A DNA stretch of 64,000 nucleotides from Phymatolithon calcareum (GCA_977006965.1 OZ345355.1:2852001-2916000), one strand, 5' to 3'; counted from the stretch's first letter, positions 21,692 to 33,054 are shown. Notes: generated from the sequence alone by a model not told the origin. Program-made: numbers and translations.

Positions 21692-23345
21692 GGGGGAAAT
21701 GTAAGTTTTTATTTTAGAAGCCCTCAACGCCAGAGTCGCCGACACCAGAGAAGCTTCCCATGTGCTACTTTCGCATTGTCTAAAAATATCGCATCACAAT
21801 ATCATTTCTTCCGTCATTATTTTCTCTAATTCTAATAGTCTGTCCATCGCCTGCATTGTCTCGCCCTCAGTCTCTCCGTTGAGTTGCGGTCGTGTGAGAT
21901 TGCGCTGCAGGGTCTCAAGGCTCTTCTCAGCAACCTCGCCGAATTGTTCCACATAGGAAGAGGGTTTCCGTGGAGGGAAGCGTCCGAAGTACCATTTCAC
22001 TGCCAACATTCTGTGCTTTCGCGATTTGATTAACACAGTCGTGGTGGCTCGCTCTTTCCTGTCCACTGGGATTTTTCGTTTCAATCCTTCCTCTGTTCGG
22101 CCCCAGGCTTCGCTAAGACGCAATTTCTCTTCCTTGGGCGTCACCTTCCCTTGTTCCGCCCCGTCGATCTGCTCGCTGAGCAGATCGTGATTTTTCATGT
22201 AGAAAATATCCCTTTCTGCGTAGCGAAGGTCTTCGGCTTTGCCTTCGTAATTTGGCTTTTTCTCAATTTCAAGTTTTTCCTTCAGTAGTCGCGCAGCAAA
22301 ATGTTCGCCCAGCTGTGTCCTTCTGATTTCCGGGGGTGTGATTTTGCAGAGCGACCTCATTCGGTTTTGGAGACGGAGTGCAAAGCGTCCTAGTATGACG
22401 GAGTAGAACAAACCTTCGGCCTGGTTGATTTGAACTTGGACAGATCTCGTCCACGGGGTGAGGTGCAAGGCGTACTCCCATCCACATTGCACGAGGGTCT
22501 TGTAGATCGTTATGTTCTTCATTGTGTGTAGTCCCTTGGCATTCATTCCAATATCTCGAAGACCCAGGATAATTCCCTTCGCTTTTGAGATTCGCTTTAA
22601 CGTGGCGTGTTCGGTGACACCCTTGTTGTCAACGGTCGTACCTAGGTATTCCAGCCGTCTTGTTTCATGGAGTTCGGCCCCTGCTAGCTGGAAGTTTCGC
22701 TTGAATAAACCGGGGTAGATGAGGACTTCGCTTTTTCCCTTCTTCGTGTTCCACGTCATACCGTTCTCCCTGGCCCATCGTGTCGCTGTATCGAGGAGCC
22801 ATTGCATTCCGTCGGAGTTTATCGCTTGCAGTTGGACGTCGTCGGCAAACAGGACCGCGGGGTACTTTGACATATGCCGGGGTGCCGTCTGGATCATCTC
22901 GGCAAATGTGTCCATGAACATGTTATAGAGGCATGGGCTTACCGGGGAGCCCTGGGGAACTCCGCGGTCGATCAGAAGCCATGTCTTCTCTTCGTCGCCC
23001 GCAGTACAGACCCATGACGGTTTCAGGAGGTATTTGATCATCTCGGCGATATCCGGGGGTAGACATTGCTGGACTCGGCGCTTAACTATGTTGCGCGGGA
23101 CTCGGTCGTAAGCAGACGATAGGTCCAGGACAGCGACGAAGCGATGACCTCTCCTCATTGTGCTAGTTGACCTCAGGAACGCAAGTTCAGTACCCTTATT
23201 CTTCTGGAACCCCAATTGGAATCGGTGGAATTTGTACCGTTGACCTATAGCAGAGTCCATCGCCGCATCTATGATTTTCCTGACTTGGCTTAATAGCGAA
23301 ATTGGTCTGTAGTTTCCTGGAACGTGCGCCGGCCCTTTTTTGTGA
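21692..23345 (-). mobile_element. LINE group A, copy 2
   Basis: This copy is truncated at its 5' end inside the finger region (frame starts around KKGPAHVPGNYRPISLLS) and runs to the standard 3' tail near 21700. One 488-codon frame (21794-23260) is intact. It holds VLDLSSAYDRVP, RGVPQGSPVSPCLYNMFMD, AVLFADDVQLQA and the C-terminal AVKWYFGRFPPRKPSSYVEQ. It is a good reference sequence for the group. No TSD was found. Confidence 0.85.
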
Positions 23346-23667
23346 GCTCAAAGGTAGAACATACCGACACTAGAGCAGCAGTTTGGGTTCCGTTCGGTCA
23401 TGACACGCCCGAGTCTAAATGGAAATAGGGAATATGTAGAGCAGAGCTTAGACCACCATTGAGGTGCTCGTTTTATCATGATGACGGAGGTTCAAAATGC
23501 ACCGTGCACAAATATTAACAGATAAAAAGTGCAGTGCCTCTGCATGTCATAAAATGTATAAAAGTCAGCTAGTTCTTAAAAACGAAACACAACAAAATGC
23601 CGAAACCAACGTAAACTACTGTGCAGAAGTATATCTGCCGATTGCAATCACCGTCCACCACACATCA

Positions 23668-25279
23668 TCCCTCCCTCATTTCGCCGCTTGCCCCTCTACG
23701 TAAACACAACGTTCCAAAATCCGTGAACGACGTGTATGTCGTCGAAATCCCATTGCCTGTCCATCCGCCGAGAACTTCCTTCCCGTGCATACCTTCCTCT
23801 CCATCCCATACTCCTCCTCCGCGGAGGCAACAAACAGCGTATAGTCGACACGCATGGACACAGACGACGCCCGTTCCTCTTCCGATTCTCAACACAAAAA
23901 CGTCGAAATGTAATCCGCACCACTCTCCACAGCAGCGGTGGAACTTGACCCTGCCAAAGTAGGACGAGGGAACTGCTGCGATACTCCCTCCTCAGTCTCA
24001 CTCGCCGCGGTAGCCGCCACCGCAAAAGGGTAAACCCGCAGCAACCACCAATGATTAGCAAATGACCTTGACTCCGACCGCACCCTCTTCCTACACATCG
24101 ACCAGTTGGGCACAAAAATCGTAAACAGCATAGCCGAAGCACTGCATGTCCGAAACCCAAATTCTTCTACCATCTTAGCGGAAACAATCCCTCAAGAAGC
24201 ACCGCCCGTTGATTCCTCGCATTCATCACCTCCCCGTCCGCCAATTCCCCCAATCCACAATCCGTAATCGCCGCCTTCCTCCACATCATCCCCTTCCCCC
24301 CCAACAGCGTCCCCCCTGCAATCCTCGGCGCATGCACAAGTCTCACCTCCGCCCTCCGAATAAAAGTCTCCAACAACTGATAAAACTCATCAAACCCCGC
24401 AAAATACACCGATCACGACACACGCACGAGCCCCCTATCACTCATAGTCGGAAACCGCATCAATCTCAACGCCGCCCCAACCTCCATCCTTCTTCCCTTC
24501 AAATCAACCGCCAGCCACTTCTCCAAAGCGCGAAACACCCCGTCCTCATTCCTCGGCATGAGATCCTGCACGCGCAGCACCTCCGCCACACGCTCAACGG
24601 AAAGCCGCTTCCACTCCACCCCGTCGGCAACTCGCCCAGCCGGCGCTTCACGAACGCGCGACACGCATCCGTCGCGCGTCGCAGTTGCAGCGGTGCCGCA
24701 GCGCGCAGCGCCGCGAGTGCCGTATCGGGGCCGACGGACGCGGCGAGTGCGCGGTTGATGTGTGCGACCGCGCGCGGCATTGCCAGGGCGGAGCAGAGGG
24801 CGGCAAGCATACGCAAGCGGAAGGTTCCCTCAAGTGAGCACGACGCTAATATCGAATACATTCGGAACGGCAGCAGAGCGCCACATGGAGACCATACGTA
24901 TGAACCTAACAAAGTATGAACTGGACTCCGGAGAAATGTTAAGAACGGAAAAGGCATTAGACTCCATACTACTCTACAGCGTCACTATAATTGACAATAT
25001 GGAAAACGTCGAGTCCCTGTATTAGGGACCAGGCGATATACTAGAATGAACAAGTTACGAAAAGCTGCTCCCGTACAGTCTTAGGAGTGTTAATGGGGGA
25101 CTGCTCGCCGTAGGCGAGGGCGAGTGTGGCATACTGTACGTGCGAGGACGCGTTGGAGAGGAGCGGGGAGGAGGGGCGGGAGGCGAAGGATTTTGCGAGT
25201 ACGGGCGAGGCGGACGCAATCGCAGAGGGTGCGCGCGGAGGCGTCGAGACGCTGCGCCCAGAGGAGGGCGAAGGTGCGT
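23668..25279 (-). pseudogene. BTB-BACK protein pseudogene, split by a LINE
   Basis: On the minus strand the order of pieces is as follows. A BTB-like segment lies upstream of 25095 (one frame ends VQYATLALAYGEQSP). The C-terminal half of the BTB fold follows the inserted LINE (LAALCSALAMPRAVAHINRA, then RRATDACRAFVKRRLGELP). Next comes a good BACK domain (24413-24664: LSVERVAEVLRVQDLMPRNE, ending ALRLMRFPTMSDRGLVRV). Downstream frames (24167-24409 and below) carry a possible substrate-binding region. BTB-BACK proteins are usually adaptors for cullin-3 ubiquitin ligases. The frame changes at least three times, and LINE group C occupies 24809-25094. The codons are GC-rich, unlike the flanks. 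The 5' start is not visible. Confidence 0.6.
24809..25094 (+). mobile_element. LINE group C fragment, copy 3, inside BTB pseudogene
   Basis: The plus strand gives the last ~70 codons of group C (FGTAAERHMETIRMNLTKYE, ending MENVESLY at 25023) and its full 3' UTR ending GGAGTGTTAATG. It begins abruptly at ATACGCAAGCGG. It sits antisense in the BTB-BACK gene. A TSD is not clear. Confidence 0.75.
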
Positions 25280-25567
25280 GAATTTAAAATCAGCAGAGCC
25301 AAAAAGTACAAGTTAAATGAACCAAATGCAGGGCAACGCGTATATCCTGTTTGCTCACCACACCACGACAGTTTAGTCCCGAAGAGCATGTACTCACATT
25401 TACTAAATCCAAGATTTTCTCTTCGCCCTGTTCAACTTCTCCCCGTTTGACAATAATCTCGAAGACAAATGTGATGAATTCACCAATCAAGTTTTATTTT
25501 CTCCAATGTATAGCTACACAATTTCAAATTTCCTTCTAGTAGTTCCCCGTCTCCGAAGGACATCTTC

Positions 25568-25689
25568 AAGGTGAAGGTCGAAGAAATCGACGACTGTTTG
25601 GCATATGTGAAAGTGAAAGACGGATTTCACTCTCCGTCTTTCACTTTCACATATGCCAAACAGTCGTCGATTTCTTCGACCATCACCTT
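25568..25689. repeat. Long near-perfect inverted repeat, arms ~57 bp
   Basis: 25568-25624 and 25633-25689 are inverted copies with about one mismatch, separated by 8 bases (TTTCACTC). The right arm is the last coding stretch of the Sel1 gene on the minus strand, and its stop codon falls in the spacer. A transcript across this site would fold into a very strong hairpin. Confidence 0.9.
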
Positions 25690-26966
25690 CCAACTATCAG
25701 TGTTTCGTGCTTCCATGGTCCCCGCATTTGAGAACTTCGAAATTTCCTGCATCAAAACGAACATCCCTGACGTGTCGATGTCTGGACTGTAAAATCGGTC
25801 CATCAGCTCGGCACTTTTCTCTTCGCTTCGAAACTCAGAATCGCCGAACTTGTACATGAGGGCGAGATTAAAATAGCAATCGGATTTTGGTCTTTTTCAA
25901 TGGCTTGCTCGTAAAGCTTCTTGGCTTTCACAGCATTCCGCTCGACTCCGTTTCCGAGATCGTACGCCACTCCCAGATTGTTCTTTGCTGTACTGTTCCT
26001 GGTCGTGACAGCCTCTGCCAGTGACGAAATGTTATCGCCCTCGGCCTGGTTTCCATTTAGTAAAACACCCATGTTACAAAAAGCTTCTGTGGACCCACGC
26101 TCGAATGCATTCGCATAGCTATTGTTCGCATCCGAAATGTTGATAGGAACATCTGGTCCTCCCTGGTGATATATCAATCCCAGACGATTATATGCATACG
26201 CCTCTTGTCCCCCCCAAGACGGAATCTTCTTGTAAACTCTGATAGCGTCTTTTGGATGATTGCCCATTCCGAATGAGAGACGACTTCCATCTATGTGTCC
26301 GTCTGGAGTTTCAGGCATGAGGAACAGCCTTTCAAATAGTTCTTGCAACCGTTTCCCATCACCACACCAACGATGAAGATATTTCACACAGGACGAGATC
26401 AACGCAGAGATGTGCTTCTCGTTACGAGAAGTGAAAAATCCTTTTTCGAGTAACATCCCGAGTGGAGCACCGAATCCGAATGGAGCATCAATGCCCACTC
26501 GCACAATAGCATGTACTGCGAGCTGCCTTTGTAACAAGTCACGCGACTCCACGTATAGACTTTGATACGCGATAGCGATAGCGAGATGGAGTGCAATAAC
26601 AGGGTTATTCTTTTTCACAAGAATAGATTCCATTGTACAAACGGCTGCCTCCGACACAGCATTCTCTGGCCCGTTCACATGAAACAACGAAAAGGCTTTC
26701 AGCCTCTCAAAACGCCAATCGTCTTTCATGGATTCCGAGAAACGTCCACACTCATCTGCCAGTAGCTGAAGATCGATTTCATTGGAAACGTCATGGGCCA
26801 ACTCTCTTGGTCTTCGATTAATCAATATCCCGTACCATGAGTGCATGTCCCACCACAATCGGTCTGCATCATTACCGTTCACAGGATTCTGTTTCAGAAG
26901 AATATCGGCGAAATCTTGCAAAGCGCGTCTGTCTCCTTGTTCTGCTATGCAACGCCCAAAAAACAA
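25627..26966 (-). CDS. Sel1-repeat C-terminal part of the membrane protein
   Basis: This continues the protein encoded at 26872-29409, in another frame. The frame 25803-26966 (about 387 codons) begins within FGRCIAEQGDRRAL. It ends with Sel1-type helical repeats: AYNRLGLIYHQGG, AFCNMGVLLNGNQ and AKNNLGVAYDLGNGVERN, then AKKLYEQAIEKDQNP. At about 25885 a missing base shifts the frame. The other frame then completes a fourth repeat (DCYFNLALMYKFGD) and runs to a stop at 25627. Sel1 repeats are TPR-like scaffolds for protein-protein contacts, often in membrane-associated complexes such as ER degradation machinery. Two single-base indels in an otherwise open 3.8-kb gene may be sequence errors or recent damage. 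Confidence 0.65.
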
Positions 26967-29409
26967 TCATGTCGTCGTTCTTGCGACCACCTTCGAACGC
27001 GACCCTTCCATCCTCGTACACAGGTCCGAGCTCTTCTCTCGACTGACTATGATAGTGGACATCCAGTGCAGAATTCAAACGCTCAATATCATCAATAAAT
27101 ATAGTGTGTTCTTCCTTGAACTCATATTGGGCAATCTCCGGCATGAATGGGGGCCAACCAGCCCAAAAATTATATTCGTTAATATATACCTTGCCTTTAA
27201 TCTTTTGAATAGATTCAGAAAGTTGAGATTGATTCCCTTCTTCGCGGAGTGTTTCATGCTTCGAGATCCCGCGACTTAGTCTCCATCTTTTCTGTGCACA
27301 CATGCTGCCCATGAATATGTCTTTCCAACCTTGCCAGTCAAATACAAGACCTTCCAATTCCATGCGCAAAGAGACCCATCTGGCCTCAACGTTCACTTCA
27401 ACTGTAATCACAATTTTTTGAGGACCGCCAATCGGTGCCACTGTAAATTTCTGTACGCCAGCACTCTCGAGAGTGATCACAGTGTCATTGCTCTCCGTGG
27501 CTGTACTTTCAGACTCTCCGCAATGGTCGATTCGTACTGATGGAAAACCAAGAAAAAACAGCATCACGAGTGTTTCTGACCTTCGCAGGTCTGTGTCATT
27601 CCCTTCAATCTCTTCGAGCTCTTTTCCAACTTTCCACCCCAAGAATGATTGCATTTCCCAAACCAGTCTCATATTCCACCTACGAGCAGGGGTATTATTT
27701 TTCTTGATTTCGTGAAATGTGGAGCATAGCTGTGTGCTGCAACGAAAGCTCAATCTCATAGCCGACGTACGTGACGACCAGCCGGTGGTATCGTTGTCGG
27801 ACTTTTCAACCCTTTCTGCAAGCGCACTCCGCACAATTTCAGCGACACACCCGATGAACCGACTTGTTTTCATTTCGCCAGGAGTCAGGCTATTTGCCTG
27901 AAGTCGGGCGGTTTCGAGGTTGACCTGCTGTTGAAAAGCGGAACGCTGTCCATCTTCTTCAGTCGTGAGTTGTAAGGTCTCAAAAGAAGAATCACTTCTG
28001 TCACCACTCTCCAGAGAAACGTAGTTGTCCATATGAATGCTCTCTTCAAACACTGAAGATTTCAACGCCCAGTGCGGACATTGAAGGCTGGGCAGGTCAA
28101 AGGGAAGTCTCTTGAGGATTTCATCAATATTTTGCTCACGATCTCCGCCTAACTGGTAAGCGAAGGTGCGGAGCAACAGTTTAGCAGAAAACCGCACACG
28201 GTGAGGACGTCTTTCAGTCTTCTTCAATCGCATTCGGTCCTGATGCATAAGCTTGGCGAAACAAGCTAGCTGCGCAGCAGACATGTTCTCGACCGCCATT
28301 CTCTCTTCATCATCCAACTTGTTCAGAGGCGCTTTATGCCAGTCATCTCTTACAGCGTCTTTTATTGTTGCTGCTTGACGGGCAAAGTCAAACACGATGT
28401 CCTCGTCAGAGTCCTTGTCAGAGTCCGTGTTCTCGTACCCATTCATTTGAAAAGGAAGCGAGTGTATATCACTGACGTCAACTCGGGAGTCAACGCAGCT
28501 GTTGGGGGCAATGCAAAACTCGTGAAACGGAGAAAACGGAGAAACAAAATTTTCTGTTGATCCGGTCTCAGTCACCATCCCGTTCGTTGTGTGCATCATT
28601 GCCACAACTGCAAGATCTCGAGATTTTCTCCACCTCTCTTCGCTGCGGAAGCCATCACATGTCGCGTCAGACAAATGTTTGGTATCAGCAAGCCATCGAC
28701 TTCCAAATTTTGCGAGGAATGACACTAACCAACGGAGGGCACATTCTTCTGGTAGCGTAGATCTCAAATGCGACGCAACAAATCGTGCGAAGCGACCGCG
28801 TCGTTCCTGGTCACTGTACTCAACGCGGGAATGCAAAACGGGGCACATTGGGAGGTCATGACCAGTGATCTCATTGTCAATGAGCGAGCTGTTGACAAGC
28901 ATTTCATTGTCCACTGTTCTCTCAACATCTTCCAGCGACATGTCGGATGTTTCCAGCTGCTCATCAATAGCATTGCTTTCTTTTTTCCAGAAAAAGCAGA
29001 AGTCACGGACTCTTGACGACAAATTGGTGGGCTGCCGCTGTTTTGATGCCTTGTACCGAAGATTGATAAGACAGTTTAAGGCATGAACGTTCCAGTTTCG
29101 GAATTCAGAAAGCTGCAACAGACCCCAAACCGTTCGAACAACGTGGTACGCGTTGAATACTGCCACTGTGATAGCGGAAGCTGCCTCCTTGTGGTCACTG
29201 CCGCCGATTTGGAGAATAATGTAGTACATGACATACGCAAGGCAGGGCAGTGAGATGCACAGCTGAGTCATCCCTTTCTGCCAGGTCTTACGAATCGGCC
29301 TCGACCTGTCAGTGATGAAGTCCATGCCGTGAATGAATGCGAGCGGGATGAAAGCGGCGGCATAGACGGTGTAGACGATGCCCGGATGGCACGGTAGTTC
29401 ACAAGACAT
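26872..29409 (-). CDS. Large unrecognised membrane protein, N-terminal part
   Basis: The ATG at 29409 (MSCELPCHPGIVYTVYAAAF) starts about 846 codons in one frame. Three hydrophobic segments lie in the first ~120 residues: around 8-27 (IVYTVYAAAFIPLAFIHG), 48-66 (LCISLPCLAYVMYYIILQI) and 76-97 (ITVAVFNAYHVVRTVWGLL). The rest is soluble, charged and probably cytosolic, with a likely beta-rich stretch (VQKFTVAPIGGPQKIVITVE) near the end. The frame overlaps the Sel1 frame by 95 bases. Dropping one T from the six-T run near 26958 joins them (MIVFGRCIAEQG), so both belong to one protein of about 1260 residues. I know no named family for the N-terminal part. Upstream 29410-29640 is short and has no obvious TATA box. 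Confidence 0.65.
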   Translation of the reverse strand: MSCELPCHPGIVYTVYAAAFIPLAFIHGMDFITDRSRPIRKTWQKGMTQLCISLPCLAYVMYYIILQIGGSDHKEAASAITVAVFNAYHVVRTVWGLLQLSEFRNWNVHALNCLINLRYKASKQRQPTNLSSRVRDFCFFWKKESNAIDEQLETSDMSLEDVERTVDNEMLVNSSLIDNEITGHDLPMCPVLHSRVEYSDQERRGRFARFVASHLRSTLPEECALRWLVSFLAKFGSRWLADTKHLSDATCDGFRSEERWRKSRDLAVVAMMHTTNGMVTETGSTENFVSPFSPFHEFCIAPNSCVDSRVDVSDIHSLPFQMNGYENTDSDKDSDEDIVFDFARQAATIKDAVRDDWHKAPLNKLDDEERMAVENMSAAQLACFAKLMHQDRMRLKKTERRPHRVRFSAKLLLRTFAYQLGGDREQNIDEILKRLPFDLPSLQCPHWALKSSVFEESIHMDNYVSLESGDRSDSSFETLQLTTEEDGQRSAFQQQVNLETARLQANSLTPGEMKTSRFIGCVAEIVRSALAERVEKSDNDTTGWSSRTSAMRLSFRCSTQLCSTFHEIKKNNTPARRWNMRLVWEMQSFLGWKVGKELEEIEGNDTDLRRSETLVMLFFLGFPSVRIDHCGESESTATESNDTVITLESAGVQKFTVAPIGGPQKIVITVEVNVEARWVSLRMELEGLVFDWQGWKDIFMGSMCAQKRWRLSRGISKHETLREEGNQSQLSESIQKIKGKVYINEYNFWAGWPPFMPEIAQYEFKEEHTIFIDDIERLNSALDVHYHSQSREELGPVYEDGRVAFEGGRKNDDMIVFWALHSRTRRQTRFARFRRYSSETESCER

Positions 29410-29656
29410 TTTGAATTTTTGCAAAACCGCAATGCTAGAAGAACGGAGGTCGTCGGTCGCACGGCGGAAAATGGTACTAGATGAAGCACTGCTGTTTTGG
29501 AGCTCGTTGAAGAGTACCAAATTGTAGTGGTGGTCAGAGGTCAGTAGATCTTATCAGGTCGATTGTTGGAGAGACGGACACGTCTTAGAGCAAAACCTTC
29601 CCCGGTTCCTCACATTAAAATCTACTTTTTTTTAAAAGAATGTTTTTGATACAGCT

Positions 29657-29683
29657 GTACCCGGATGATCATTATCCGGGTAC
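29657..29683. repeat. Hairpin with 10-bp perfect arms
   Basis: GTACCCGGAT (29657-29666) and its complement (29674-29683) enclose the 7-base loop GATCATT. It lies about 250 bp upstream of the membrane-Sel1 gene start and could be an operator-like or structural element. Role unknown. Confidence 0.4.
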
Positions 29684-30384
29684 AATGTATATGCGACGAA
29701 GGAGGATCAAGTTGGTAGCAATTTATTTGAGACAGGCATACAGTACTGTAATCAGTTTTCGATTCTCATCAGCGGGACGTATGATATCTGATCAACTGTG
29801 TTATCACATCCTTGAGTGCTAGAACATAGACAGTGGCGTTCGCGGATACAGCCCTGTATTCATGGAGCGTTATACGCCACTAGCTGCTGCCTCCCCCCCC
29901 CGCATAGCACCAATAAAGTGATGCGTCTCTCACTACTGCAGCGCTCCTCGACATCTCTTCGAAGACCAAACAAGATCAGCAACCCACACTCGCCACTACA
30001 ACACTCAACTCTACGACATTTGAAGACACAACTGTTCTCTTCAGAGGTGCTCCACGTATAATAAAAAGACCTGCACAGACGGGCATGTACTGTGCGGGGT
30101 GCCAGTTCTGTTGCCTTTTGACTTCCTAACGACGCTTTACCGCATGCGCTAGTTACACCTCTTTGATAATAGAGCGATGAAGAACGGTATGGTGTCATTT
30201 CAGCTTGTTTGTTGCACTCTCAGGGTCGGCAAAGTAGTTGGCATTCACTCTCGCCAATTGTGGCTTGCTTGAGATGCGATCATTTACTCGCTGCGATGAG
30301 CTGTGCCTTATAAGCTATCGGGTTCTCCAACCTACTGGCTTGGGGTTGCATATCACACACCACGAATACTGACACTATCCTGTT

Positions 30385-30578
30385 AATGTCAGGACTAACG
30401 GCTACATCGATACGAACGTGCGAGTCAGTGACCCATCTTGGCCATCTCTTGGGCCTCCCATTCTGTGATGTCAGGTCTATCGCTGTCTGGACTAACGGCT
30501 ACCGCGATACGCATGCGCGAGCCAGTGACCAAACTTGGCGATCTCTTCGTGCCTCCTATCCCGTTTCGACTGTCGGGT
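30385..30578. repeat. 97-bp tandem duplication, diverged
   Basis: GGACTAACGGCTAC recurs at 30392 and 30489, and the two 97-bp units stay alignable over their length (CGATACG, GCGAG.CAGTGACC, TTGGC.ATCTCTT). No gene was recognised around it. The frames at 30425-30778 and 30702-31130 on the minus strand have no known motif. The remainder of 29690-31630 holds nothing I can name. Confidence 0.5.
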
Positions 30579-31638
30579 CTGTCCGTTATTACGAGCTGAC
30601 ACTTGCGGGTGGCCATCCGACGTGGTCGCTCTATAGGATCTTCCCTAAGTCTTCTGCTGTCAGTGTCTTTCTTATCCTTCTTGTTTCGCCATTGACCGAC
30701 CTCACATTGCAAGCCACTGTCTTGTTCGACAACAAGAGACATACACTGTAATTTCAGATTGCCAGTGAGATGGCACAACTGCTATAATGTTCGGTCTGGA
30801 TGACTCACCGTCTCCCAGCTTCATATGTCTGGTTATCCTTTGTAGCAAACGCCCAACCCCGTATCGGTCGTACTGTATTTTGCCGATATCGAGGGATGAT
30901 TTGCCAACCACATCTGCAACCATGTCGCATATCGGGAAACTGCCTGGGCTATCGGTCGATTTCACTCTGCCCAAGTGATCTACCTCCAGAGAATATCCTG
31001 AAACTTCTACTGATTTGCTAGGATACTTCGACGAAGTCAACCTGTACGTATATTCTGTAAAACTTTCCTTCAGCATGACATCAAACATTTTGTCTCTGGA
31101 GTCACACTGGCGTTTCTCATCCGCAGTCATGAAGCGACTTTCTGCTCGTCGAATCTAACTTGGGAAGTTGCACAATTTCTGAGACCAATGGGGAAGATGT
31201 TGCTGCTACCTGCGTTTTCCCACTTCAATCTTTCGAAGTGAATGAGTACTTCGGCCAACGCTACCATATCCCTCTTGCAGTCCCAAAACATCTTGAGCTC
31301 TCAATTGCAGCATACCACGGTACACGTATAAAGATTGTTCTTGACTGCACAATACCCGGGCACTAACGTCGATTCGCTATTGATACGTCCGAAACACTTT
31401 AGCTGTCCATAGTTTGTACCACGTTCGAAAGTGACTTTTCCAATGTGTTACCTTCGACCAGGGTAGTCATTTCCTCCCAAGAGATCTCTTTGTACGGAGA
31501 AATGAAGTCGAATAACAGCTCCGATGCATCCATCGCCGCACTTGTGTTATACCACAAGCGAAGTTGTAGCCAGACTGAAGATTTGAAAATAGACGGGCTG
31601 AGGTAATACTCCACCAGCTCATAACTAATTGCTGTCCA

Positions 31639-31935
31639 ATGGTCGCCAGCTTTCACCATGGACACAACGAGAATGAGCCACTTCCTCACGACCCAATGTG
31701 CAAGAAATGCCTGTATGGTATGAAGGAAACTGTGGAACATATGATCCTACATTGTTCGGGTCGGGCGGTTAGTCGACGGAAATTCATCGGCAGAGTTCGG
31801 AGCAAAACGGTAGAAGATCTGTGCAGAGAGAAACTCGTAGCGATAATCCAATATTTGAACGAAGAGAACTTGCTCGAGAGCAAGTTTAGGCGTTAACTTA
31901 AAAATTGACGTCATCTGCAATAAAGAAAGAAAGAA
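31639..31935 (+). mobile_element. LINE group G C-terminal fragment (zinc-binding tail)
   Basis: The frame to 31896 contains CKKCLYGMKETVEHMILHCS, a CxxC...H...C pattern typical of the zinc-binding region at the end of some LINE reverse transcriptases. Basic residues and the stop follow. About 20 bases later comes an A-rich end, AATAAAGAAAGAAAGAAG. Only the last ~85 codons remain. It belongs to none of groups A to E. Confidence 0.5.
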
Positions 31936-32520
31936 GATTTGAAAGCGTTTGTCCGAGCGTTAGCCGTGCGTATTTTGTCAAAAGATATTTTCTATGCTAG
32001 TCCTAGTGTTGTACAAGACTTTTTTTGTGTCCTCGGCCACGTGTTACAGTTTTGCACTATTTAGGGATACTGGAGGTACCTTCACTCAAGTACTGTAGTA
32101 CTTCATGCTTTCAAGTTTGACCGTTTTTTGAAATCATGCCGTCAGGCAGGCTTGGAACCAATTTGATTGCAATTCCAATTAGTTCCAATTAATTGCAATT
32201 CGAGTTAATTGTACAATAGACTCGTGATTGAAATTTGCGAGGTACGATGAGCACCTAATTGCAATGCGTATTTCTCACGAAGATTCAATTGCGGTGCGTA
32301 TTGCGCTACGTTTTTCTCTCTATTTATATGCTGAATCAGAAAAAAGCTACGTTTTCTTACGCATTCGATGCATTTGAATACGTACCCCTTTTGTACTTTT
32401 AACATACGTCTATGTTAGCACATTGCATCAGATAAACGTGATTGCTGCATAGAAGTACGATGGTACTCCTATAAAAGCCAAAGAGACTGCTAAGTTAATA
32501 TCGCCAGGGCCAAATTCACT

Positions 32521-32616
32521 ATGTCGCCTCCATCACGCAAACCGTCGAAGAAAGAGGTGGTCCTATTTCTCATGAAGAAGCTCCGCGAAGAACTTCGCGA
32601 TGTCAATATTCGTTGA
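32521..32616 (+). pseudogene. hAT-3 transposase N-terminus, interrupted
   Basis: An ATG frame of 31 codons ends early. A shifted frame after it reads CPGGET and then EHNKGYTNPYN right up to the LTR. Beyond the LTR element, at 36327, the frame continues NHLKSCLVIGNEEELGFANW and stops. Compared with KGTGWRNPYSHLLSCV in hAT-4, the two halves form one BED-like finger. The gene was therefore cut between two residues of the finger, and had decayed as well. Confidence 0.65.
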
Positions 32617-32742
32617 GGATCCGGTGTTCGAACAAATATGACTTTTCAAGTGTTTCAGTGCCCGGGTGGAGAGACATGAACCTCCCAGTCAAAACCGGAG
32701 TTCGTTCTTGAGCACAACAAGGGCTACACAAACCCCTACAAC

Positions 32743-33010
32743 TGTAATCGTGAAGCGAGCACACTCTTTCCTCTCGCACTATACAACCCTGTAGGCTTGT
32801 GTAAGCAGCGGCAGCGTATGTTAGCCTATCACAGGTGTAGAAGCCTGGCAGCTTATCATAAGAAGGCGGGACACTTCAGAGGCGTACAGCCTGTAGTATA
32901 TAAGATAGATAGTCCGCTTACTAAAGAAAACCATCCCTTTTCTGAACGAAGCACCTTGTCTTCGGTTGATCACGACAAGGACGAGCATTGGGCCGCGTCT
33001 GGTTACTATA
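32743..33010 (+). repeat. 5' LTR
   Basis: This copy is almost identical to 36059-36326 over 268 bp, with few differences (one is AAGAAAACC versus AAGCAAACC, another ACTATA versus ACTACA at the end). It holds a TATATAAG word near 32898. High identity between the LTRs implies a recent insertion. Confidence 0.9.
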
Positions 33011-33054
33011 GATATATCTTTCCAGCCTGCAGGCAAGGATAAGGCTCAAGGTTT

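Noticed and set aside
26872-26966. Intron between the membrane frame and the Sel1 frame
   Set aside because: A GT...AG pair of ~46 bp could be drawn, but no branch site is seen and a one-base change in a six-T run explains the shift more simply.
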